Source: an uncultured Methanobrevibacter sp.
Lineage (GTDB): Archaea; Methanobacteriota; Methanobacteria; Methanobacteriales; Methanobacteriaceae
DNA: 14,044 nucleotides
Direction: 5' to 3'
NCBI GenBank assembly: GCA_902783085.1
Contig: CACZPT010000104.1
Location: forward strand, 1-14,044
The notes below the pieces were generated by a model. That model saw nothing but the letters and a program-made list of their open reading frames with translations, did no database searches and was not told the origin of the DNA. The position numbers were made by a program, and so were the translations under genes. Of the stretch, positions 1 through 7,008 are shown piece by piece. The first letter of the stretch is position 1; each line of letters begins with the position of its first letter.

Positions 1-80
1 TAATAATATATATTGAATTAACTACTATAAAAATGTTTTTATAAAAATTTTTTATCAAAATATGGAAATAATTTTATTAA

Positions 81-529
81 ATACTAAATTTTACGAATGA
101 ATTGAAAAGTGAGTCAGAGCATTTAATTTCTGATTATATGGGAAGTTTGAAAAATGTTTGTAAATCTTTTAAAAAGTTTTTTGGAATCATTGTTTCGTAT
201 TAAATCATTGAAATTGGCTTTTTGTTAATTAAAACAGTTTTTTTATAGGTCGTTCGGGTTATTATGTCTTTGATGTTGAATGGATTAAAATCCGTGAAAA
301 ATGGAAATATCGGTACGTATTAGTTGATGTTATTTCAAATTTGTATCATATCCTATGTAATTTACTAAATAATTAGAAAATAAATTTTTCCAAGTATAGT
401 TGGAGGGTAAAATTAGAAAAGAAACTTTAAAAACACTTTGCGGCATTTTAAAACAAATATATCGCAGAGATCTAATTGGAATGAAAATCAAAGCCTTGAT
501 TTTAAAAATCAACAAAGTTTGAAAGAGCC
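81..529 (+). pseudogene. Decayed DDE-type transposase (IS remnant)
   Basis: This stretch has no intact gene, but short plus-strand readings in different frames together look like one broken transposase. Frame A (81-200) ends with ...KSFKKFFGIIVSY and a stop. Frame B (about 196-228) gives RIKSLKLAFC. Frame C (245-373) gives SGYYVFDVEWIKI followed by WKYRYVLVDV, which resembles the catalytic-core start of archaeal DDE transposases, where a D/E-W-x-K-I stretch precedes a K-W-x-Y-R strand and a L-x-D turn. A last frame (417-547) reads across the terminal repeat. The frame changes and in-frame stops mean the product is not functional. The N-terminus lies left of the window, and an internal deletion is likely after 374. 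The family is judged by eye; the part after 374 is the least certain. Confidence 0.5.
503..529. repeat. Terminal-inverted-repeat-like end of the left IS remnant
   Basis: Read on the minus strand, 529 down to 503 begins GGCTCTTTCAAA and ends TGATTTTTA. The sequence starting at 13958 has the same beginning, then CTT, and the same TGATTTTTA end, with a 2-nt length difference and a few mismatches. A shared outer GGCTCTTTC with its interior pointing toward the transposase remnant is what the right end of an insertion sequence would show. The leuC promoter region starts directly after it. Confidence 0.5.
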
Positions 530-539
530 TAAAAAATCA

Positions 540-551
540 ATATTTTTATAG
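540..551 (+). promoter_or_regulatory. Possible TATA box for the leuC operon
   Basis: The AT-rich segment ATATTTTTATAG is centred about 25 nt before position 571, which would give a leader of roughly 17 nt holding the GAGGT ribosome-binding site at 577-581. A second AT block (562-575) is too close to the start codon for a leadered transcript. The assignment rests only on spacing in a very AT-rich region. Confidence 0.3.
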
Positions 552-587
552 ACATTGATAAATATAATTATATTATGAGGTTTTAAA

Positions 588-1835
588 ATGTCGAAAACAA
601 TGTCTGAAAAAATTTTAGCAAATGCTGCTGGAAAGGAAAGTGTGGAAGCTGGAGACATTATTATTGCTGATATTGATATTGCAATGACTCATGATTTAAC
701 TGGACCTCTTGCTGTTGAATCTTTTGAAAAAATTGGTATGAGTAATGTTTGGGATTCAACTAAAATTGTCATTCCATTTGATCATCAAGTCCCTGCGGAT
801 TCAATCGATTCTGCTAATAATCATATTATAATGAGAGAATTTGCAAAAAAACATGATATTAAACATTTTTATGATGTTAATGCTGGTGTTTGTCATCAGA
901 TACTTCCGGAATTGGGGCATGTTGTTCCCGGAAGTGTTATTGTTGGTGCTGATTCACATACATGTACTCATGGAGCGCTTGGTGCTTTTGCAACTGGTAT
1001 TGGATCAACTGATATGGCTATGGTTTTTAGTCAGGGCAATTTATGGTTTAAAGTACCTGAAACAAACCGTTTTGAAATAACAGGTTCTCTTAAAAATAAT
1101 GTTTATGCAAAAGATGTTATTTTAAATATTATTGGTAAAATGGGTGCTGACGGGTCAACTTATAAAGCATGTGAATTTGCAGGCGAAACCGTTAGAAATA
1201 TGAGTATTTCAGATAGAATGGTTTTATGTAATATGGCAATTGAAATGGGTGGAAAAACCGGTTTGGTTGAAGTTGATGAAAAAACGATTAATTATGTTGA
1301 AAAAAGAACAAATACCCCATATAAAGTTTATAAAACAGATTTGGATGCACCTTCACTAGATATTATTGAAATTGATGTTAGTGATTTGGAGCCTCAAATC
1401 GCTTGTCCGAATAATGTTGATAATGTAAAAGCAGTATCAGAGGTTGATAGAGAAATCGACCAGGTATTTATTGGTTCATGTACCAATGGAAGATTATCTG
1501 ATTTAAGAGATGCTGCAAGAATTTTAAAAGGAAAACAAATAGCTAAAACAACTAGAATGCTTGTTATACCTGCATCAAAAGAAATTTATCTGAAAGCTCT
1601 TGATGAAGGATTGATTAAAATATTTGTTGAATCGGGGGCATTGGTTTCAGCTCCATGTTGTGGGCCATGTCTTGGGGGACATACCGGAATTATTGGAGCA
1701 GGTGAAGTTAGTTTATCTACTTCAAATAGGAATTTTAAAGGAAGGCAAGGTTCAGCTGATGGTGAAGTTTACTTATCCTCTGCTGCAGTAGCGGCCACAT
1801 CTGCAATTAAAGGAAGAATAAGTGTTCCGGAGTGA
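588..1835 (+). CDS. leuC: 3-isopropylmalate dehydratase large subunit (LeuC / homoaconitase family)
   Basis: This is the large subunit of a [4Fe-4S] hydro-lyase of the aconitase superfamily. With the small subunit encoded next to it, it should isomerise 2-isopropylmalate to 3-isopropylmalate in leucine synthesis. At 415 residues it has the usual archaeal length. Visible signatures are DSHTCTHGA (122-130), GSCTNGR with cysteine 298, and CCGPC with cysteines 358 and 361; these three cysteines fit the cluster ligands. The start at 588 has GAGGT 7 nt upstream; a second ATG at 600 is also possible. The stop codon lies just ahead of leuD. The homologous enzyme AksD (homoaconitase, coenzyme B pathway) is the main alternative. 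LeuC is preferred because the partner subunit and dehydrogenase look leucine-type. Assignment to the superfamily is certain; the substrate is inferred. Confidence 0.88.
   Translation: MSKTMSEKILANAAGKESVEAGDIIIADIDIAMTHDLTGPLAVESFEKIGMSNVWDSTKIVIPFDHQVPADSIDSANNHIIMREFAKKHDIKHFYDVNAGVCHQILPELGHVVPGSVIVGADSHTCTHGALGAFATGIGSTDMAMVFSQGNLWFKVPETNRFEITGSLKNNVYAKDVILNIIGKMGADGSTYKACEFAGETVRNMSISDRMVLCNMAIEMGGKTGLVEVDEKTINYVEKRTNTPYKVYKTDLDAPSLDIIEIDVSDLEPQIACPNNVDNVKAVSEVDREIDQVFIGSCTNGRLSDLRDAARILKGKQIAKTTRMLVIPASKEIYLKALDEGLIKIFVESGALVSAPCCGPCLGGHTGIIGAGEVSLSTSNRNFKGRQGSADGEVYLSSAAVAATSAIKGRISVPE
1829..1835 (+). promoter_or_regulatory. Ribosome-binding site that fixes the leuD start
   Basis: GGAGTGA sits 5 nt before ATG 1841 and overlaps the leuC stop codon. 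It supports ATG 1841 over the in-frame GTG at 1832, which would add only MIK and lacks a spaced site of its own. The arrangement suggests translational coupling of the two subunits. Confidence 0.55.
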
Positions 1836-1840
1836 TTAAA

Positions 1841-2311
1841 ATGAAAGTATGGAAATTTGGAGATGACATTGATACTGATATTATTATACCTGGACGATAT
1901 TTAATTTATACTGATGAGGAAACTTTATCATCTCATTGTATGGAAGGTTTAGATAAGGATTTTTCTAAAAAATTCAAAAAAGATGACATTATTCTGGCCG
2001 GTCGTAATTTTGGTTGTGGTTCATCAAGGGAGCATGCTCCAATTGCTCTTAAAGGGCTTGGAGTGTCATATGTAATAGCTGATTCGTTTGCAAGGATATT
2101 TTATAGAAATGCTACAAATGTTGGAATACCACTTTTAGAAGCTCCGGGAGTTTCAAAAATTATCCAAGATGATGATGAGATAGAAGTTGATATGGAAAAT
2201 GGATTTATTATTAGTGGTGAAGAAAAAATTAAATTTAAGAAATTACCTGATTTTATGTTGGAAATATTAAATAATGGTGGTTTAATTCAATATCTTAAAG
2301 AGAAAAGATAA
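1841..2311 (+). CDS. leuD: 3-isopropylmalate dehydratase small subunit (LeuD)
   Basis: This is the swivelling small subunit that completes the active site of the isomerase with LeuC. The 156-residue protein has the family signatures KFGDDIDTD (5-13), NFGCGSSREH (56-65) and SFARIFYRNA (82-91). The substrate-recognition loop after DTDIIIPGR reads YLIY (20-23). From published work on Methanocaldococcus jannaschii as I recall it, YLRT marks the homoaconitase subunit and YLVY the isopropylmalate isomerase subunit, so this loop points to leucine synthesis. The start is taken at ATG 1841 rather than GTG 1832 because of the GGAGTGA site and because family members begin close to K-F-G-D-D. The methyltransferase gene follows after one base. 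Confidence 0.87.
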   Translation: MKVWKFGDDIDTDIIIPGRYLIYTDEETLSSHCMEGLDKDFSKKFKKDDIILAGRNFGCGSSREHAPIALKGLGVSYVIADSFARIFYRNATNVGIPLLEAPGVSKIIQDDDEIEVDMENGFIISGEEKIKFKKLPDFMLEILNNGGLIQYLKEKR

Positions 2312-2312
2312 T

Positions 2313-3128
2313 ATGAAAGAATTTATCTTAAAAAAAAGTAATAGTTATAATTTCTACAGAGATAATTATAATGTATTAAAACAAGAGAATATTGCTTTAA
2401 AAGAAGAATTAGAGAAGTATAAGAAAGTATATCCTCCTAAAGAATGTCCAATATGTGGATATAAAGGAATTGATTTTAAACCTTATGTGAGTGTTATTCA
2501 CAGAGAGGTTGAATGTCCTCAATGCAGAAGTCATGAACGTCATAGAGCTTTATGGTTATATTTTCATGAAAGAAAAAATCTACTTAAAAAAGGAAATACA
2601 TTCTTACATTTTGCTCCTGAAATTCAATTTAATGAGCTTTTTAGAAGTAGTGGAATGGAATATCATCCTGTTGATTTGTATACTGAAAACTCTTTAAGTG
2701 AAGAGATTGTTGATATTCAGGATATTCCTTATGATGATAATTATTTTGATTTAATATACTGTTCAAATATTTTAGAACATGTTCCTGATGATAAAAAAGC
2801 AATGCGAGAACTTTATCGTGTTTTAAAACCTACTGGAACAGCTTTAATTCTGGTTCCAATCAATGGGATTACTTATGAAAAACCATATGATAAAAGTAAA
2901 ACCTTTGAAGATGATAAATATAACACTCCAGAGTTACGAGAAAAATATTATGGGCAATTTGATCATTTAAGACTTTATGGAACTGATTTTAAAGATAAAC
3001 TAATTGACGCTGGTTTTAATGTAGTTGCTGATGATTATATTAAAAACCTGGGTCATGAAATTATAGATAAATATGCATTAATAAAAGATGAAAATATTTT
3101 TGAATGTAAAAAAAAGGTGATTGAATGA
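2313..3128 (+). CDS. SAM-dependent methyltransferase with N-terminal coiled coil and zinc-ribbon-like cysteines
   Basis: This is a class I methyltransferase-like protein of 271 residues. Residues about 18-38 form a short acidic/basic coiled coil. Then come two cysteine pairs, CPIC (45-48) and CPQC (68-71), which could bind one zinc. The Rossmann part runs from about 96: FLHFAPE replaces the usual glycine-rich motif I, and DLIYCSNILEHVPDD (146-160) followed by RELYRVLKPTG matches the Methyltransf_11 pattern. Relatives of this form are often found in polysaccharide gene clusters, so a sugar or glycan-linked substrate is plausible but unproven. The gene starts one base after leuD. Its last 4 nt overlap the leuB start (ATGA), so it is translationally embedded in the leucine operon. 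Its presence there is odd, because leucine synthesis needs no such enzyme. Confidence 0.75.
   Translation: MKEFILKKSNSYNFYRDNYNVLKQENIALKEELEKYKKVYPPKECPICGYKGIDFKPYVSVIHREVECPQCRSHERHRALWLYFHERKNLLKKGNTFLHFAPEIQFNELFRSSGMEYHPVDLYTENSLSEEIVDIQDIPYDDNYFDLIYCSNILEHVPDDKKAMRELYRVLKPTGTALILVPINGITYEKPYDKSKTFEDDKYNTPELREKYYGQFDHLRLYGTDFKDKLIDAGFNVVADDYIKNLGHEIIDKYALIKDENIFECKKKVIE
3115..3122 (+). promoter_or_regulatory. Strong ribosome-binding site for leuB inside the methyltransferase gene
   Basis: AGGTGATT matches the archaeal anti-Shine-Dalgarno complement and lies just before ATG 3125. It sits in the last codons of the methyltransferase, so leuB can be translated well despite the overlapping ATGA stop-start. 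Confidence 0.55.
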
Positions 3129-4111
3129 CATGTCAAATAGCTGTTATTCCTGGTGATGGAATAGGAAAAGAAGTAATGGAAGCTACGATTAATGTTTTGG
3201 ATAAATTGGATTTAGATTTTAATTATGTTTATGGTGAAGCTGGTGATGAATGTCTTAAAAAGACTGGCGAAGCTTTACCGCAGGAAAGTATTGATATTGT
3301 AAAAAATTCTGATGCATGTTTATTTGGAGCTGCCGGTGAAACTGCTGCTGATGTAATCGTTAGACTTCGCCAGGAAATGAAGATGTTTGCAAATTTAAGA
3401 CCAATTAAAAGTTATCCTAATACTAATGCTCTTAGAGATGATATTGATTTTATGATTGTGCGTGAAAACACTGAAGGTTTATATATTGCTGATATGGAAA
3501 AATTAACGGATGAAGGTGCAATAGCTAAAAGAGTTATTACAAAATCCGCTGAAAAACGTATCATTAAATATGCCTTTGATTATGCAAAAAAAAACAATAA
3601 ATCAAAAGTAACTGGTGTTCATAAAGCTAATGTTTTAAAGAAAAGTGATGGTTTGTTTAAAGAAATTTTTTATGAAGTTAGCGAAAATTATCCTGATATT
3701 GAAAGTGAGGACTTTTATGTGGATGCAACTGCAATGTATCTTATTACAAATCCTCAAGACTTTGAAGTTATTGTTACTACGAATTTATTTGGTGATATAC
3801 TATCAGATGAAGGTGCAGGTATTGTTGGCGGACTTGGTTTAATCCCTTCAGCTAATATTGGAGAAAATGGCGCTTTATTTGAACCTGTACATGGTTCAGC
3901 ACCAGATATTGCTGGAAAAGGCATTGCAAACCCCTTAGCTATGATGTTATCAGCTGTGATGATGCTTAGATATTTAGATGAAAATATTAAAGCCGATAAA
4001 CTAGAAAATGCAATATTAACCTTATTAAACCAGGCAAAAGTATTAACCGGAGATTTAGGTGGCAGTGCAACAACAAAAGAAGTTGAAGAAGAAATAATTA
4101 ACTTATTATAA
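3125..4111 (+). CDS. leuB: 3-isopropylmalate dehydrogenase (LeuB)
   Basis: This NAD-dependent beta-decarboxylating dehydrogenase of 328 residues should oxidise 3-isopropylmalate to 2-oxoisocaproate. Visible motifs are GDGIGKEV (10-17), the substrate arginines in LRQ (82), LRP (92) and VRENTEGLY (113-120), HKANV with lysine 167, GDILSDE with aspartates 224 and 228, and the coenzyme loop HGSAPDIAGKGIANP (256-270). The segment GAAGETAADVIV (68-79) resembles the M. jannaschii LeuB form. The isohomocitrate dehydrogenase AksF has, as I recall it, a longer segment there beginning GAITSPK. This favours LeuB over AksF. The gene overlaps the methyltransferase by 4 nt and is followed after 8 nt by a glycosyltransferase. 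The enzyme family is certain; the exact substrate is inferred. Confidence 0.87.
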   Translation: MTCQIAVIPGDGIGKEVMEATINVLDKLDLDFNYVYGEAGDECLKKTGEALPQESIDIVKNSDACLFGAAGETAADVIVRLRQEMKMFANLRPIKSYPNTNALRDDIDFMIVRENTEGLYIADMEKLTDEGAIAKRVITKSAEKRIIKYAFDYAKKNNKSKVTGVHKANVLKKSDGLFKEIFYEVSENYPDIESEDFYVDATAMYLITNPQDFEVIVTTNLFGDILSDEGAGIVGGLGLIPSANIGENGALFEPVHGSAPDIAGKGIANPLAMMLSAVMMLRYLDENIKADKLENAILTLLNQAKVLTGDLGGSATTKEVEEEIINLL

Positions 4112-4119
4112 GTGGTTAA

Positions 4120-6423
4120 ATGAAACTAGAAAAAGGAATTAGTGTAATAATACCTACATATAAAGGAGAAAAATACATTTCCAAGTTATTAGATACCATT
4201 ATAAATCAAACAATGGATTTTAATCTTTTTGAAGTAATATTAATCGTTAATGGGCCAAAAGACAATACTGAAAGTATAATTGAAAAATATATGAAAGAAA
4301 ATCCTGAAGTTAACATAATTTTAACTGAAAGTAATAAAGGAGTTAGTAATGCAAGAAATAAAGGTATCAAACTAGCTAAAAGACAATATACTATTTTTAT
4401 TGACGATGATGACTATATCAGCTATAATTATCTTAAGACGTTATATGAATATGCCGGTGAAAATAGAATAGTGCTTGGAAGCTTTTTTGATGTGGATGAA
4501 GACAGTGGAGAAATTAGCGAATCATATCTAACAGCCCCACTGCTTAAATACTCTGGAATCATTGAAAATCCGTTTAATGATGAAATGACGGGTGCATTAG
4601 TTATTACACAAAACAAATTAATTCCAACAGTTAACGTTAAAAACTCTTCGTTTAATCCTGAGCTTAAAAATGGAGTAGACGTTAGTTACTATTCAAAATT
4701 TTATGCAGAAAACGACTTTGAAATTTATATTGTTGATAAATCAAAAGAAGCAATTTATTATAGATTATGGAGAGACAATTCAATTTCAAGACAAAAACTC
4801 TCTTATGAATTTAACGTTAAAGATCGCCTTAAAGTAATTAATGATATTAACAAAGGCCTTGAAATAAGTAAAAATCAAGAAATATATAACTTTATAAAAA
4901 CCCTAACTGCCGGACAGGTAGTTATGATAAATAAATACTTGAAAGAAAATCCAAGTGATTATCAAAAAGTCCTAAAAGATATATGCTCATATAACTTTAA
5001 ATTTTTCCCATATAAATATTTAAATGAAGATATTGAAAAATTAAACAATACCAAAAGAGAACTAATAATATCATATGCTTTCAGTCCAACAAATACAACA
5101 ACAAGTAATGTTGTATCTAAAAGAATTCTAACTGAAAAACAAAATGTGGATGTTGTTTGTGCAAGTTTAAATGATTTAAATAAAGACCATCTACTTGAAA
5201 AAATTGTAGATGAATATGTTGTGAATAAATATATCATTGAAAGTGACTTTTCAACCGAATGGGATAATATAAAGAATTTTACTAAAAAAGCACTTGAAAT
5301 ACTTCCAAAATATGATAAAATCTACAGTAGAGCTTTTTTTAGTCATTCACATTTTTTAGCACTTGAATATAAATTAAAATATCCTAAAACATATTGGAGA
5401 GCTGAATTTTCAGACCCGCTAGTTAAACCTCTAGGAAAAAGAACAAGTAGTGAAATTGATGATAAGGAATATGTCAATAGAATCAATTCTATTTTAAAAG
5501 AAAAAAATCTAAAATCAATCAATGTTAATCAGGACGTTAACTTAATTTGCGAGTATTTAACTTTTATTTTTGCTGATGAAATAATATTTACTAATGAAAA
5601 TCAAAAGAAAGTAATGATAAGCAATTTACCTTCAAATATTAAAATAAATGACACAATTAGTCCACATCCTACATTAGATGATAAATATTATTACATAACA
5701 GATTACGATTATAAAATTGATAAAAACTATCTTAACTTTGCATATTTCGGAAATATATTTTCAAAAAGAAGCTTTGAAGATTTTATATCCGCTTTCCTAA
5801 ATATCAAAAACAAAGATAACGTAAGAATCCATATTTTTACAAAAAGCAAAACATTATTCGAACAGGTCTTACCAAAAGAGATTTATGACATTAGTATTTT
5901 AAATAATGAAGTTAATTATTTGGAATTTTTAAATTTAACTAAAAAATTTGATGTTTTGCTTGTTGAGGACAGTTATACCAAAGATGATGAGATAATTAAC
6001 CCTTATTTACCGTCTAAAATATCTGATTATAAAGGAAGTAAAACTTCAATATGGGCAGTTTGTGAAGATTCAAGCCCTACAGATAAACTAGATTTAAAAT
6101 ATAAATCAAAATTAAACGATTATAATTCAAATATTCAAACTTTAAATAAAATTATTATGGATAAAGTCAACTTGGATTCATGTGATGAGATAATTAATGA
6201 AAATGTCTATCAAAGAATGAGAATTAACCAACTAACAGATAAATTAAGTGAATTAATAGAAATAGCTAATAGAGAATTTAAAAAAGATGAAGAATATGAA
6301 GCTCAAATCACCCAGCTGAATCAAAACCTAAAAAACTTAAAAAAAGAACATGAAATCATCTTAAATTCAAACAGTTGGAAACTTACATCAAATTTTAGAA
6401 AAATTGGAAAAAAATTTAAATAA
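4120..6423 (+). CDS. Two-domain glycosyltransferase (GT2 + GT4-like) with C-terminal coiled coil
   Basis: This 767-residue protein is probably a cytoplasmic enzyme or a peripheral one at the membrane, since no membrane segment is seen. Residues about 7-120 are a GT2 (GT-A) domain: ISVIIPTYKGEKYI, GVSNARNKGI and FIDDDDYI, where aspartates 95-98 supply the metal site. A second, GT-B-like module starts near 313 (RELIISYAFSP). It continues through a Rossmann strand NFAYFGNIF (539-547), VLLVEDSY (612-619) and LPSKISDY (630-637); the last resembles the P-S-K-x-x-[DE]-Y element of GT4 enzymes. The C-terminus is a coiled coil (about 690-750) ending in NSNSWKLTSNFRK, a tail common in enzymes of surface-polysaccharide clusters. 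The enzyme could add two sugars in sequence; donors and acceptor are unknown. It starts 8 nt after leuB, so co-transcription with the leucine genes is likely. Confidence 0.78.
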   Translation: MKLEKGISVIIPTYKGEKYISKLLDTIINQTMDFNLFEVILIVNGPKDNTESIIEKYMKENPEVNIILTESNKGVSNARNKGIKLAKRQYTIFIDDDDYISYNYLKTLYEYAGENRIVLGSFFDVDEDSGEISESYLTAPLLKYSGIIENPFNDEMTGALVITQNKLIPTVNVKNSSFNPELKNGVDVSYYSKFYAENDFEIYIVDKSKEAIYYRLWRDNSISRQKLSYEFNVKDRLKVINDINKGLEISKNQEIYNFIKTLTAGQVVMINKYLKENPSDYQKVLKDICSYNFKFFPYKYLNEDIEKLNNTKRELIISYAFSPTNTTTSNVVSKRILTEKQNVDVVCASLNDLNKDHLLEKIVDEYVVNKYIIESDFSTEWDNIKNFTKKALEILPKYDKIYSRAFFSHSHFLALEYKLKYPKTYWRAEFSDPLVKPLGKRTSSEIDDKEYVNRINSILKEKNLKSINVNQDVNLICEYLTFIFADEIIFTNENQKKVMISNLPSNIKINDTISPHPTLDDKYYYITDYDYKIDKNYLNFAYFGNIFSKRSFEDFISAFLNIKNKDNVRIHIFTKSKTLFEQVLPKEIYDISILNNEVNYLEFLNLTKKFDVLLVEDSYTKDDEIINPYLPSKISDYKGSKTSIWAVCEDSSPTDKLDLKYKSKLNDYNSNIQTLNKIIMDKVNLDSCDEIINENVYQRMRINQLTDKLSELIEIANREFKKDEEYEAQITQLNQNLKNLKKEHEIILNSNSWKLTSNFRKIGKKFK

Positions 6424-6468
6424 CTTGAAAATGTTATATTAATTTAGTTTAAAAAGGAGATATTTAAA

Positions 6469-6567
6469 ATGAGAAAATTATCAAGAATACAAATAGCAGC
6501 ACTTTTTATTATATTTATTATGGTATTTAGTGCAGTAGCTGGTTTCTTATCATTAGTCATGAGATAA
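6469..6567 (+). CDS. Small single-span membrane peptide, 32 residues
   Basis: I do not recognise this protein. It begins MRKLSRIQ, runs through one hydrophobic segment (about residues 9-31) and ends at MR. The basic N-terminus suggests that it stays in the cytoplasm, with the C-terminus outside. A clear ribosome-binding site, AGGAGA (6455-6460), lies 8 nt before the ATG. The stop codon is directly followed by an in-frame ATG of ribH, and the ribH ribosome-binding site begins two bases further on, so the two are probably co-translated. Such context argues for a real gene and against a random open frame. It may be a subunit or regulator of a membrane protein, but nothing in the sequence says which. 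Confidence 0.6.
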   Translation: MRKLSRIQIAALFIIFIMVFSAVAGFLSLVMR

Positions 6568-6569
6568 AT

Positions 6570-6575
6570 GGAGAG
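6570..6575 (+). promoter_or_regulatory. Ribosome-binding site that fixes the ribH start
   Basis: GGAGAG lies 7 nt before ATG 6583. The ATG at 6568 is in frame but would place this site inside the coding sequence and has no site of its own. Archaeal RibH proteins begin with M-V-K close to the first beta strand, which also favours 6583. Confidence 0.55.
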
Positions 6576-6582
6576 TAATATA

Positions 6583-6999
6583 ATGGTAAAATATGAAATA
6601 GCTGCAGTAGTAGCAGAATTTAATTATGATATAACACAAATGATGTTAGAATTAGCACAAGCTGAAGCTAAAAACAGAGATTGCGAAATTACTAAAGTAG
6701 TTGCTGTTCCGGGTGTATTTGATATGCCTCTTGTTATTAAAAAATTACTTCAAAAAGGCGAATTTGATGCAATTATCACCTTAGGTGCAGTTATTGAAGG
6801 AGCTACCGATCACGATCAAATCGTTGCACAACATGCTTCACGTAAAATAGCTGATTTAGCGCTTGAATACGATACTCCTGTCGCTTTAGGAATTACTGGT
6901 CCTGGAATGACTAGGTTAGATGCTCACAGACGTGTTAAAAACGCTAAAAGTGCGGTTGAAGCAGCGATTAAAATGTGTGACAGATTAAATGAGCTTTAA
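6583..6999 (+). CDS. ribH: 6,7-dimethyl-8-ribityllumazine synthase (RibH)
   Basis: The protein condenses 5-amino-6-ribitylamino-uracil with 3,4-dihydroxybutanone phosphate to give the lumazine precursor of riboflavin. Counting from ATG 6583 it has 138 residues, the usual archaeal length. Family signatures are AEFNYDIT (11-18), VPGVFDMPLVIKKL (42-55), LGAVIEGATDHD (67-78), with histidine 77 in the catalytic loop, and GITGPGMTR (103-111). The archaeal form replaces the bacterial R-G-E-T-P-H loop with E-G-A-T-D-H. A start at 6568 would add MESNI. The gene follows the 32-residue peptide directly and is followed by marker 11 after 9 nt. Its supply role for flavins (and indirectly for deazaflavin metabolism) is essential in a methanogen. 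Confidence 0.93.
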   Translation: MVKYEIAAVVAEFNYDITQMMLELAQAEAKNRDCEITKVVAVPGVFDMPLVIKKLLQKGEFDAIITLGAVIEGATDHDQIVAQHASRKIADLALEYDTPVALGITGPGMTRLDAHRRVKNAKSAVEAAIKMCDRLNEL

Positions 7000-7008
7000 G
7001 ATGATTAT

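Noticed and set aside
330..515. Minus-strand open frame of 61 codons
   Set aside because: It lies antisense to the transposase remnant and the IS end, shows no ribosome-binding site and has a composition expected from AT-rich noncoding DNA.
6424..6468. A promoter (TTATATTA at 6433-6440) for the small peptide and ribH
   Set aside because: The implied transcript start would fall near 6461, downstream of the ribosome-binding site at 6455-6460, so read-through from the upstream genes is more likely.
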